DNA of 64,000 nucleotides. Source: Elmis aenea. Taxonomy: Eukaryota; Arthropoda; Insecta; Coleoptera; Elmidae. Under the pieces are notes generated by a model. It saw only the letters and a list, made by a program, of their open reading frames with translations, was not told the DNA's origin and searched no databases. Positions 24,256-36,239 of this stretch are shown piece after piece. Location of the stretch: the NCBI GenBank assembly GCA_947652605.1, contig OX393581.1, positions 7,878,640 to 7,942,639 on the forward strand. Direction: 5' to 3'. How positions within the stretch are numbered: position 1 is the first letter of the stretch; every line of letters begins with the position of its first letter. A program made the position numbers and the translations under genes.

Positions 24256-25599
24256 TCTTGCTGCCCTCTATATTACAACAGCCAAAGTGCAATATAATTA
24301 CAGAATAATAAATCGTTTTGATACCAATAATAATTTGGAATATAGGACATGTAAACATTAAAAAATAACTCATTTTGTTGCAACAACTTCAGTCTCACAA
24401 CATTTTTGAAAATAGTTTTGAATAACCATCCAATTTCATCGAATTTCGACCACCCTATACTCCCATAACCAGCAAACTGAGACTATTTCTTAACATATTC
24501 ATTCGAAAATTTGTTGGCGCTCTTTGTGTAGCTTGTTAACATGCTAATGGAGTTAATCAATCTCAAAAAGGGACACGGCACATGCTCATTCAAAGTATTT
24601 CCTGTATTAAAAAATCTATTACAACCACTTATATAGGAAAATTAGTGTAACGTCAGTTAATGGTCAGTTTCATCTAGAGACCTCTTGTAAACAACTCCTA
24701 CGCTATTGCTAGATGATCTATTTTTCATGGAGATGTGTTAGCTAATTGAGTTTGACAATATGTAATGAACTCATTTTAGCGACCTCACACGAATAATATT
24801 TAAAACGGGCCTTCAGGAATTACGACTATTACTCAAACTATAACCCAATTTTTTTATTGGGCCTAACCAAAAAAGTATTGTTATGATCACATTTGTTAAT
24901 TCAAACTTGATTCTAGTGAACGACAATTTTATTAAGTATTAATAAAAAGAGACTGACGAATTTGTATAGTTTCCCAAACAAAAACATTACCTCAATTTAA
25001 ACATGCGGCTTAAGTTTTCACATAAACTTCATAATTTCAAAAGCACGTACAGGGCGGGCAAATTTCGATGTCATTCTGTTGTTTTAACGATAATTTGACA
25101 GAAATAATGACGCTTAATGGTTTATTGTTTTTATTTTTGTTCCTTAAAAACACGAAATGGCTTACGAATATAACGAAAAGTATGATATGTAAGAATGTTT
25201 TATTCAAAATAATAATAATTCTGAGGATGCAAGTGAAACTTACTTTAATCGTTACCCAGAAAGAAGGCAATCTAATAAATCCATTTTTGGAAGATTAAAA
25301 CAAAATCTCATTTTGGGGACACTTTAAAGACAATTTATAGGAAAATAGTAATAATAATATGAATGAACTAAGAGAAAATTTTATACAGTGTATTAGTTCT
25401 ATTTCTATTATTAATATTTACAACGCAGTTCAAAGTGTTTCAAAGCGATGTGAATTATGTGTTGCAAATAATGGAAGTCAATTTGAAAATTCAATGTAAA
25501 TAGTTTTATATTATTTTTGAATTATCTTCTAGTTTGTATTATTATATCCCTACTTCTTTGAAAATGGTAGATGATTATTGGTAACAACCCCTTCCGTAT

Positions 25600-26560
25600 A
25601 TTTAATTTTGTATTACTTGGTTCTGGGTTTGTTAAATTTCTCACAATTAATGAGATTTTGTTCTGCCTCGACTGACTCTATTTTGAGATTCCGATGGATG
25701 TTTTTGTTTCTCACATACCAAGGGGTATTGATCATATCCCTCAGTAATTTGTTTTAAAATACTTGTATCCTACTGATATTTGATGGTGTGGTACATCCCC
25801 ATAGCTGTACTCCATATGTCCATATGGGTTTTAGGACCTGCTTATACAAAAACAATTTATTATGTACCGTCAGTTTGGATTTGCGACCTAGTGTCCAGTA
25901 CATTTTTCTGTATTTCAGCTTCAGTCCTTCACATTTCTTTTTGATATGTTCTTTCCAACGAAGCTTGGCGCATCAAGAGTCATGCCCAAGTACTTAGCTG
26001 TATTTGAGTGTGGAATGGCCAATCCATTTATGGTTATGGGAGTTTGCTGTTCTATTTTCTTATTAGTGAACATAGTTTGTACAGATTTATTTTGATTAAG
26101 TTTTATTTTCCACTTATTGGTCCAATAGCTGATACTGTTTACAGCTTCTTGTAATTTACTTGCAGCTTCCACTTCGCTACTTCCCTGCGTAGGTTGCTAC
26201 TGTGGTTTGGGGGATGTCATCAGTGTATAGGAGATATAATATAGGGCCGAGCACGCTGCCTTGCGGTACTCTAGCGTTTCTGTTTAGTTTGAATACTGTT
26301 CTTCCTGTCGAACCCAAAACATTATTTCGGAAATATATTATTTAAGGAGTTCACAGTGTTGACTGGGCAGAATTTTGTGCAGCTTCTGGAGTAGCCCATG
26401 GTGCCACACCTTATCAAAGGCCTGAGTCACATATAGAAATACGGAAGCACATACTTTCTTCTCTTCAAGTGTATTTTCTATTATAGTTGTTACCCTGTGA
26501 CCCTGTATTCGTGATTTAAAAAAAGATTTGCAATTTCCTTCTTAATTAAACTGACATCAT
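25600..26560 (-). pseudogene. Jockey-like LINE reverse transcriptase fragment
   Basis: The minus strand reads FLYVTQAFDKVWHHGLLQKL (motif A, D to T change before QAFD), then a broken LGP/ADD region, then EAASKLQEAVNSISYWTNKW and KIKLNQNKSVQTMFTNKKIE with SNTAKYLGMTLDA. Further shifted frames follow to about 25600. Several stops and shifts show it is dead. The downstream text matches the thumb region of elements annotated as mobile element jockey. Confidence 0.8.
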
Positions 26561-27395
26561 CTTCACACTCATTCAAATCACTTTGTCACCGGATATCTTA
26601 AGCTATTAAAAAGTTTCTTAAAGAATCTACTGCTGAAGCAACAATAATGTCGTGAAACTAATACAAAAATAAAATAAGCTAAGAAGACAAAACTGTTATT
26701 CAATATAGAGCAAACAAACAGACCTACATCAGTTAAATCGATCAAATATTTAATATCAAAAAAATACTGAAATGTTTATGACGACACAACACTAAAAAAG
26801 CTTTGCAAGTTCTATTAAATAATGCAACAATTGAGCACAATAAAAAGCAAAGCCGAATGCACATGTATCGCATGTTCGGTACAAGCGAAATTTATGTAAC
26901 GACAAAAGATATATATCAAGGAATACAAGGTAAGATACAGGAACACTTTGAAGCGACCATATTAATAATGAATATTTGGAGCCCTCCCACGTTGAAAATG
27001 TATCATGAGCGAAGCAAGGCGGCAGAATCAAAGAGTGCGGCGCTTGTAAAGTAAATTCGAGCTGAGTTAAAGCACAGGTAAGCACAAGCTCGGGCCAAGT
27101 TCGCGAGGGCGGACATAATAGCATGTTATTTTTATTTAAGGGCGAGTTACTTTCAAACAAAATTACTCGCTAATGGGCGAGAAACAATTAATTAATTTTA
27201 TTTTAGTCACTTCCATTTAACGCTCGTCCATCTTAGTTATCCTAGAGAACAATTGAAATCATCGTTTTAAGGACACCTATTTCAAGACGAAAAGGGGTTA
27301 GAATGATCTACATTCTCCTTAGAAGCTTCTTTTTTAATCAAATCAAATTCATTTTTTGGTCTAGTTGTTCGTAAAATTTTGGACATATGTGGTAG

Positions 27396-27480
27396 CAGGG
27401 TTGGTTTTACCATTAGACGAGCCCAAGCAATTGCCTAGGGGCGCCAGTTTATTGGGGCACCAAATTTTTTCATAAAACAA
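27396..27480 (+). mobile_element. hAT-type terminus fragment
   Basis: CAGGGTTGGTTTTACCATTA followed by GCAATTGCCTAGGGGCGCCA is the recurrent start of hAT elements (the CAGGGTCGGCCC...CAATTGCCTAGGGCGCC class). No opposite end was located and a LINE piece begins soon after. Confidence 0.4.
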
Positions 27481-27529
27481 ATGATATATGTATACAAATT
27501 ATTATTTTTTGCATAAAAGCATATAAACT

Positions 27530-27970
27530 AAAAGAGATGAAAGAGATACAACCAAAGTTTCAAGATTATTTAAAAACGGAGAAGCAAAAGCGCAAAGAGG
27601 ACGAACAAGGAAAGGATTTGGAGCATTTATGGACAGATTTCAAAAGACTTATTCTCAAGTCTGCTGAGAGGGCATGTGGGACAATGAAACAGGGTAATAG
27701 TAATAATAGGAAACAAACTACTTGGTGGAACGAAGAAGTCAAAAGAGAAGTAAAGAAAAAGAAAAGACTACGGAAAAAAACACCTCAACATGCAAACCAG
27801 CAGATTACGAAAAACATAAACAACAAAGAAAAAATGCGAAACGGACTGTGCCAGAAGCAAAAGCGAAGACTTCGGAGGACTTTGGAAAAAGAATGGAAGA
27901 ACATTATGCGAGCAATCAAAAACTTTTCTACAAGGTATTAAAAAACCTAAAACGATAAAAACCATACAGT
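27530..27970 (+). pseudogene. LINE fragment, region between endonuclease and RT
   Basis: Two overlapping frames give TTWWNEEVKREVKKKKRLRK and, one base shifted, KPADYEKHKQQRKNAKRTVP, then EDFGKRMEEHYASNQKLFYKVLKNLK. The WWNEEVK...KLFYKVLK order is the linker that precedes the reverse transcriptase in RTE/CFDP2-like LINEs. It is frameshifted and truncated at both ends. Confidence 0.75.
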
Positions 27971-28019
27971 AAAGCAAATAATGGATAAACAGGGAAAAAT
28001 ACTGACAACAGAAAACTAA

Positions 28020-28154
28020 ATTATCGTTGCATAGTTTCATCGTTGCATGATTCCTGCGTTGAGTGATTCCAGGGTTGGACGATTCAAGATTTGAATGAAT
28101 TTTCCAGATTTGAACATTCCATATTTGAATGTTTCAACTTTTCATGCGGCTCCA
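28020..28154 (-). repeat. Uninterrupted copy of the 16-bp tandem-repeat element
   Basis: The reverse complement starts GGAGCCGCATGAAAAGTTG and runs through AATATGGAATGTTCAAATC without interruption, giving the pre-insertion form of the LINE target at 22917/24098. Outer ends of both copies point outward, so the pair could be the terminal inverted repeats of a 5.3-kb composite element. No matching flanking duplication is visible. Confidence 0.7.
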
Positions 28155-29861
28155 GAAATAACATGACTTAAAGAAACGCAAAATTCTGAAGCATTCAGGT
28201 TACAGTCCGAATCGTATCACCACAATTTTCACTGATTTTAGAACACAATCAAATGCAACATTTAAAACACCAACGCAAAATGTTGTTTTGGATAAGAACT
28301 CCAAGCTTATAGATATGTAAGAGAAAACTGTTACTAAACTTAGAAGTATGCAATATACTAGCAAATGTTCTTTTAAAAAAATCCTTGTTGTTTCACTACA
28401 AAAGTACGTCATTTTGAAATGAACTTTTAATATGCAATTTTGTCAAGAAATACATATAAATTACCATTAGCACATAAAAATAACAATAATCTAATAACAT
28501 CTATAAGTTGTTTTTTTTTAAACAACCTGTATAACTAGAACTACATAATCAACGCTGTTTCGTGGCAAATGAAAACGAAAGGTTAAAGAAATATACAGGA
28601 AACACAAATTAAATTACCTTCATTTTCAATTCGAAAACAAAATAATACAAAAATCAAAAGATGTATACAAGAAAAGCTTATCATTTATGCAAATGATGTC
28701 TATAAACGTCCATCAAGATGTCAATTAGTGGGATGTTAATTACCTCTAGAGATTACCATGTTTTGGCATGTTATAATTGCATCAATATAAATATGAATAA
28801 ATTATTCGGAAAGGCGAAAACGAGTTCCACATATTGTGATAAAAATTCCCTTGCATTGCAATGATTAATACACCAATTCCGAATATGTTTGCCAAATAGA
28901 CAGCCACTAAATTAACTTGTAACAGGTTATTTTTTATACGTTATCAGATGTATTTCAACAACAGAATCATAAAGAGAAATACCAAAAAGTCTCACTTATC
29001 GCGGATCTTGGATTCGCGTTAATCCGCCTCCACTACAATATTTGTGCAGGTTTCAAAAATGCAAAAAAAAATGGAACTTTGAGATTTATCTTTAAGACAT
29101 GTCTCGAAAAAATTAAATCTAGACTCAACATTAAAAAATCATTTTAAGGCATAATTATACTGAAACATTAATTTGCCTTAATTCTACTGATTGACTTCAC
29201 AACACCTGACGAAGCTAAACCAAAATTTATTGTGCATTATAAATAAGCAAAAAAGCCTTGCAAACATCCATAAAAATAAATGGCGCTAATTGACACATAC
29301 TTCATGGTCAATTTGTTTTAAATTGTAGATGTTCAAACGTGTTTTAATACAAAGTTAGATAATGTAGAGAACTTTACCTCCATCCAATATTACAGTTTTA
29401 CGGCAAAACCTTTTCTGATTTTTATTTTCTTTAATCAGATGGCCCCCCAACGAAATTAATTTTAATAAGAGTAAAAAGGTTAATACAGAAAGGGATTTAT
29501 ACCTCAAACCAAATGAAAAATCTCTGTTACAATAGAGTTTAAAACTGCAAGGAATTTTATGCCTAAAATAAATGAAATGTCTCATAATTTTATTGAATGG
29601 TTGATGATACCCTATCATAAATTTTATTTTCATTTTTACCCCATTTGGGTAGACTAAAACTGCCGCCTCAAAAAAAGTGCCGTACGGAGCGAACATTGCT
29701 CTAGTGTTTCAGCAAAAGCATTTGGATAACATTTCTTGAGGAGCAAAGCTGAAACCGCACAGACCTCGTTTGTTACAAGCTTTGAATAAAGATCGGCGGA
29801 AAGATTTTTGCGAGTTGTTGCTAATCTATAATGTAGCAGATCCTGAGTTTTTTTAAATCTA

Positions 29862-31155
29862 TCAGGTTGGCAACTAACTTCCCGCCGTTTTTTTTTAATT
29901 TTTAAAAATGTATTTTTCAACAAAAATTTACAACTAATCAATCGATAATGTATTCACCCTGGTTGTTTACAACTTCTTCCCAACGTTCAACAAGATTTTC
30001 AATACCTCGTTGGTAGAAATCACCCGGTTTCGACTCAAAAAATTCATTCAACCAAGCTCTCAATTCTGCATCAGTATTGAACGAAACTCCACGCATAGCA
30101 TTTGAAAGCGATCGAAAGAGGTGAAAATCTGTTGGTGCCAAATCGGGTGAGTACGGCGGGTGTGGAAGGACTTCCCAACCATGCGTTTGGATGGCTTGCT
30201 TGGTCATGTTGGCGATATGAGGGCGGGCGTTGTCGTGCAGCAAAAGAACTCCATGCTGCCGATTAGGTCTTTTCTCTTGAATAGCCATGTTGAGTCGTTC
30301 CATCTGTTGAACATAGAGTTCCGCGTTGACCATTTGGTTCCGTTCAAGCAATTCGTAATGAATAATCCCTTCCCAGTCCCACCATACGCACAACATCGTT
30401 TTACGCGGATGAAGATCTTGTTTCACGCGCGGTGTTGCTTGTCTACAGGGGCTAAGCCATTCCTTGCGCTGTTTCATATTGATGTACAGGCACCATTTTT
30501 CGTCGCCCTTAACGATGCGGTAAAGAAATCGTTGCTTGTGTCCATGAGTTGAGCGGTGACGAGCAAGCAAACCAGCGGAGATTGTGGCTCGTTGATTTTT
30601 GTTGTGATCATTTAAAGCATGCGGAACCCATGCTCCATATTTCTGAACCTTTCCCATTAAGTGAAGATGCTTCTCTATAGCAGTGTGGGAGCATTCCATT
30701 TTCACTGCCAGTTCCCTTGTCGTTTGACGGGAATTTTCATGCAAAAGTTGGTTTAATCGGCCTTCATCGAACTCAACTGGACGGCCAGAACGAGGTGCGT
30801 CTTTGAGACAAAAATTTCCATTTTTGAACTTGGCATACCAATCACGAGCGGTTCTTTCAGCTATGGCACCCTCTCCATACACGGCACAAATGTCACGAGC
30901 AGCTTTTGCGGCTTTATGGCCTTGATTAAAGGCAAAAAGAAGCACATGTCGAAAATGTTCATTTTTCTCAACTTGACATTCCATTTTAATGATCTGTCAA
31001 ACTGACAAATAAACTCAAACAAAAAAATAAAACATAGTCTCCGGTAGAACAAAGCATCCTCTTTCAAATGTTTTAAAACATTATGCCAAAAACATTTAAT
31101 AACTTGCGTAATTATCAAATTTAAAAAAACGGCGGGAACTTAGTTGCCAAGCTAA
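29862..31155 (-). mobile_element. Intact-looking mariner transposon, 1294 bp
   Basis: The ends form inverted repeats: left TCAGGTTGGCAACTAACTTC, right (reverse-complemented) TTAGCTTGGCAACTAAGTTC, both continuing CCGCCGTTTTTTT. They are flanked by TA on each side (29860-29861 and 31156-31157). The length of about 1.3 kb and the single uninterrupted transposase gene match complete mariner elements. Confidence 0.9.
29938..30984 (-). CDS. Mariner transposase, full length (348 aa)
   Basis: Cut-and-paste DNA transposase acting on the flanking inverted repeats. The N-terminal half has the paired helix-turn-helix DNA-binding region (HVLLFAFNQGHKAAKAARDI, then RTARDWYAKFKNGNFCLKDA and SGRP). The catalytic half has all three aspartates of the mariner D,D34D triad: IVKGDEKW, LLHDNARPH and SPDLAPTDFHLF, with exactly 34 residues between the last two. 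The WVPHAL linker motif is present. There are no stops or frameshifts, and the length matches the 340-350 residues of active mariner transposases. Transcription of this copy is unknown. The subfamily (mellifera- or cecropia-like) is uncertain. Confidence 0.92.
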   Translation of the reverse strand: MECQVEKNEHFRHVLLFAFNQGHKAAKAARDICAVYGEGAIAERTARDWYAKFKNGNFCLKDAPRSGRPVEFDEGRLNQLLHENSRQTTRELAVKMECSHTAIEKHLHLMGKVQKYGAWVPHALNDHNKNQRATISAGLLARHRSTHGHKQRFLYRIVKGDEKWCLYINMKQRKEWLSPCRQATPRVKQDLHPRKTMLCVWWDWEGIIHYELLERNQMVNAELYVQQMERLNMAIQEKRPNRQHGVLLLHDNARPHIANMTKQAIQTHGWEVLPHPPYSPDLAPTDFHLFRSLSNAMRGVSFNTDAELRAWLNEFFESKPGDFYQRGIENLVERWEEVVNNQGEYIID

Positions 31156-33260
31156 TATTATTTAAGCAGATGAGGCAACATTAAAAACCAATGAACGGGT
31201 TGATAGCCACAACTCCGTTTACGGGACCAGAAAAAACCTTTGTCAACTAATGGAAGAAAAGTTGAATGTCCCAGGCGACTACGTTTGGGCTGGTATTTAA
31301 AGCAAGGGTATCGTTGCTCTATTCTTTTTCCAATGTACTGTCATAAGGGAAACTTACCTTAAATGTTAGAGAAAGAAATACTCCCTGAAATGAGAAACCA
31401 TCCATACTTTAAAGGTGTCAACAAGATGGTGCTTCGGCACATTACGCTTCCTTTTAGCCAATTTCGCCAAGTGAATAGATCGACAAGGACTTCGGATCGA
31501 CCGAAACGTTCTTGTAACCTTACCCCATGTGATTTTTCAGTGTGGAAAATAGAAACAAAAAAATTGACTTGCAGAAACAAGACACCTAAACCATCTTCAA
31601 GAACTCATCGATGAAGCATTCGAAAAAATCCACACACAAACAATTGTATAAAAAAATTTACAAATGTATGAAAGCACTGTCGACTGTACATAAATCAAAA
31701 TTGGTTCCACTTTGAGCAACTTCTGTCGTGTTAATAGAAGATGAGGATTACATTGTACAAGAGTAAACTGACTTTTTGACCAGCCTATACATATAAAAAA
31801 AATATATTTTAATACTATAATAGAAAATATTTAATACAAGAACGTGGGTACATATATTCGTAATCAAATGTAAAGAAAATAATTTACAAGGAATTTTCCA
31901 AAAGAATTACGTACGAATAAATAATTATTCACCACCTAAATTCTGTCTGTTTTTTTTTTTGTATTATTTGATAAACAACGCTCGATAAATTCTTCATGTA
32001 GCACCAATGCGCTGTAAATTAAATAAACAAAATTTTACGATCAGTTTTCGTGAAAAATACCAGACAGCATACCCACCAGGAAACGTGTTATTTTTGAAAT
32101 TCTCCGAAACTATAAGGTTCGCTAACACTCGCACAAGTAAAACAAAATTTTACAATCGGTAAACAAGAAACGAACGCCATAAAATTTTCAAGGATCCTGA
32201 CCTTCGTTTTCCAAACTGTGACTAAAATTTGCAATTTATCGCTAAACAATTATTAATCAATTTTAAAAGCTGTTTGTGTTGCCTAGCTGACAGGGAACAA
32301 CTTACACCATAAACGCATTTGATGTAAAAGTTCAGAGTTGACTGATTTAGAATACGTATTAAAACTTTTCCAAAGCTAATTCAAAAGCAATTAAAACGTT
32401 AGCCAAACGTATTTCACAATAAAAAATATTAAGATTAAGTTAGACGATCTGCTACATATTATTATTAACCATCTCGTATGCAAATAGGTAATTACGGTTA
32501 TATTGAAATGTATATCATTCTTATTATGTTTTTAAATAATCATGAAAACCGCAATAACTCGAGAAATATTAACTTTAGACATAATTGACCTTTAATAAAT
32601 TTTAAAGATAATTAAATTATCGATAAGAATATGTGTTCCATTAAAAACTATTGACTTATCCGTGTTTGAAATTTATCCAATTGGACCGAGCATAAAAAAC
32701 ACCCTATGTATTATTTTAAAATTTTAATTATTCAGCATATCACTATGATACTATTGTTGAACAGTTTCAAAGGAATTCGTCCTGACATTGCTATGTTGTG
32801 AAATATCAATATTTTCTTGGATTCCTGTTTCTATCAAAATTTTCATAAAGACTTAAATAACTCAAAAACGACTGATTTTAGGTACATACAACCTTATATA
32901 TTTTGAAAGACAATTTAATTTTGCATCTAAAAAGCGCAAAATATTTAGGGTATTCTATTATTATTAAAACAAAACACTGTGTATAGTTGAAAATAATTTT
33001 AGGCTATGTATTAAATTACCACAAACCGCTTTTTTTCGAAACTTTTTTTGTAAAATTATCACAAAACGAAATATTGATCCGTTACGTTACATTTTGTACA
33101 CACTGTATGTAATTTTTTCAGTTTCAGGTCAACCTGGCCCAAACATAATGAATCTTAAACAAAAAAAGCGTTAAAAACAAATATTTTAAAAATGTTGCCA
33201 CTTTTAACACAGTACACATTAAGTATTATTATAGTGTAAGTACTCTTTTTTTTTTAAATT

Positions 33261-33531
33261 GAAGCTGTAACAAAACAATAAAAATCTGAGTTTTTATTTT
33301 ATTGAATTAGGTTTTTGAAGTTATATTCTGTTATATTCCTTTACAAAAAGACATATCGATGTGTCAATTAGAATTCAATAAACATTTTAAAAATTGTCTA
33401 AAAAAATCGAAGCTGTAACAAAACAATACAAAACTGAGTTTTTATTTTATTGAATTAGGTTTTTCAAGTTATATTCCTTTACAAAAAGTCATATCAATTC
33501 GTCAATTGGAATTCAATAAACATTTTAAAAT
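33261..33531. repeat. Tandem duplication, 148-bp period
   Basis: The block starting GAAGCTGTAACAAAACAATA at 33261 recurs at 33409, and both copies continue through TTTTTATTTTATTGAATTAG to AATTCAATAAACATTTTAAA. Copy 1 has a small internal duplication of TTATATTC. It is non-coding and intronic. Confidence 0.8.
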
Positions 33532-34839
33532 TCACCTACATTTTAGTTTAAAACAGTTAATGCTACAAATAGAGTAAAAAAGCAAAGAAACGCACTGTAG
33601 AGATTAATAAAAACAAAAAACACAGTAGCATGACATTTTAAAATGTATTTATGTATTAAATATTAAATGTATACTTGAAAGGTCGACTTTGATACTATAA
33701 TGCTTTTGACGATTGTCAAAATGGTGTTTATAGATTTCAACATTCACAGTTTTTTTTTTTATGGAACTTTTTATTGATAAGGCCCCCGTCTTGTTGTAGG
33801 AGGATGAAGAAACCTATTACAACGCACGAGAAATCGTGTGGCAAAAAAATCAACCTGGATATCCATGTAGATGGTTATAAGTTAAACTAACTATTAAGCG
33901 TTAATTTTATTCCATATTACAAGAAAATGTAGACAGAACCAACAATTGCTTTATAACTACAATTAACGCAGTGAAAACATTTAAAAGGAATTTCCTTTAG
34001 GTAGTAGGTATTCAACTTTTTCTTTCTATTTATTTCATTTCAAAACGTGTGCATATAATGTACACAAACACACTAATCTCAATTAATTTTGCTTTAAAAA
34101 ACCCCAAAAATAGTTCATTGCAATAAATTAAATGAACAGTTGAAAGTGTTCCGTCAGCGCTTACCGCGATTCGCTCAAGTTTAAACCTTATCCATTAAAT
34201 TACGAAACAAATTATCCCACAAACGTATAATAGCATCACATAAATAAAGTTATTCAACTGTTCTTGATACGTTTTTTTTTGCGAATCAGTTTCCATTCCA
34301 TGCACATGTATAAATTACACGCAGAATGATTTCAAAGGTTTATAAACAAATTAACAGTTGTTTCAGAACAGTTATTGTTTCATACACAAATGGTGCTATT
34401 TAAAACACGTAATATACGATTAAAATTCTAATGCAAACGTCATTCTACCGATAAAATACAAATCTAAACGCCAGTGAGTGCATTAGGGCGTAAACTTGGT
34501 GAAGTTTTATCACACATAACACACGTTTTATAGCCACAACTAAATTCTTTGATACATTTACAGATGAAGTTTAGATGTGGTCGTTCTGTATTTTTTCTGC
34601 AATAGAATTGATACGATTAACGAATATTACAGGACTCAAAATACGTCTTTTTTTATACTACACAATTTATTTTCTAAAATTAAACTTCAACATAATTATC
34701 TTTGAGATCAACCTCTTACAAAATCAAGGTGCTATTATCACAGCCTGAGTAATATGGTAGGGAAAATGGGCATACAAAAATAATAATCCTTATTTTCTCC
34801 ATCCTGCATAATTATCTATAATAATTTAATAGTAATAAT

Positions 34840-35136
34840 GCTATGAGAAATGGGAGTCCCAAACAAACTAGAGGACTAATAAAAATTACTATGGAAGGAT
34901 CACAAGCAGCAATACTATCACACGAAGGAATCCCGAAAGAATTCGAATTTAACAAAGTAGTCAAGCAAGACGATGGGTTATCAGCGACAATATTTAATAT
35001 AGCGTTAAAAGGTAAAATTAGAAAATGTGGAATAAAAGCTACTATAATTGAAAAATCAGCACAAATAGTAGCATATGCCAATGATCTAGCCCTAATAGCA
35101 AGAGACAGCCAACAATTTATTTTGGCTTGCTTATAA
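34840..35136 (+). pseudogene. LINE reverse transcriptase fragment
   Basis: The open frame of about 97 codons includes VVKQDDGLSATIFNIALKG (motif B, normally RQGDxLSxxLFN) and QIVAYANDLALIARD, where the catalytic Y-A-D-D is mutated to Y-A-N-D. It is an inactive piece of an RTE-like LINE with no ends attached. Confidence 0.75.
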
Positions 35137-36239
35137 AAGAATAGGTGTGCAGAATAATACTTGAAAACAAATGGCAAAAAATATAAACAACTTTATAACA
35201 AAATTTAAAAAAATACTTTTCAATTCTAAAACATATTAACATAACGAAGATGTGGAACGAACTGAATAAACGAATAATATTCTTCCAAGTTTTTTACTAA
35301 TCTCCTTTTATAATCCGCATCTTTTAAATATTCAGGTAAACTAATGTTAAAAGTTTTTAAACTTAAAGCAATAGGATTATTTAGGCCAATGTTAGAAAAA
35401 ACAGGGTGCACATAAAAACATTGAGCACCTCGTGTTTGGTATTTATGCAAAGAACAGTTTTTTTTGTGATAACGTTCGATTTTTGTTTATTTTTTATTAT
35501 TTTGTAAAAAGTTGAGCTTGTTCAATTCTTACTGAACTTTTCAAACTATAAATTTTTAACATATTATACACGTCTATGGTAAGTTTTAAATAATTTATAT
35601 TAAATAGCATCTTGACAATTTTATTTTCTGTTTGGATTTTTTTTTTAAGTGAACTTGTACAAGACTCCTAAGCAATAATTTAAAAATTCGTGATAGATTT
35701 CATGTTTGAGTTATTTTGTTAATATAATAGTAAATTTCTAGTTGGATCAGGATTACGGATAGGAGTCGCTTAATTTGAATTCGTATTTGCCCTCCCTTTA
35801 TCTTAGTAGGTACGTGGTGCGTCTCCACAATCTGCACTGCATTGCACTGTAGAACTCGTATTACTAATAAAAAACGATACCAGTTTGAAACGAAGTAAAA
35901 TAAGGAACAAACATATTCTTTTAAGATTTCAATATTTTAATAAGTAAAAACGTTTTATAAATTTTCGCGCCCCCCCCCGGTTAATAATCGCTGCAATAGT
36001 TGACGCTATCTCGGACAATTGATCAAAACAAAGAATAATTAACAGCAGAAACTTGACCTATGCTAGTTTTCCCAACAGTATTTCAAAACTTTTTTAAATA
36101 TTTTAAAGTAAGGAAATTGTTCTCAAATCCTTTATAATCTAGAAATTGATTACTTTCTTTTATTTACGACATTCTGGCATCCTCCCCAATCTTTTTGCCA
36201 TGCAATGTTTCAGGTACACGCAGCACTAAGAATAAAGTG

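Larger units (their letters stand above)
29690..31740 (+). pseudogene. Decayed IS630/mariner-related transposase, split by mariner
   Basis: Left of the mariner, frames give LQALNKDRRKDFCELLLIYN and ADPEFF. Right of it, frames give ADEATLKTNERVDSHNSVYG, KLNVPG, then EKEILPEMRNHPYFKGVNKM and a late LTPCDFSVW third-aspartate region. Together they follow the order of the insect transposases that read FSDEA-x-F...VWAGI...DGAPPH...SPDLTPCDFFLWG. Stops and frameshifts are frequent and the central DGAPPH aspartate is lost (RHITLP). It is non-functional. Confidence 0.7.

Noticed and set aside
26803..27054. Open frame of 83 codons, plus strand
   Set aside because: No domain, no splice partners and no similarity recognised; probably chance, though a GTAAGC near 27080 was noted.
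30160..30552. Open frame of 130 codons on the plus strand in the mariner
   Set aside because: Antisense shadow of the transposase.
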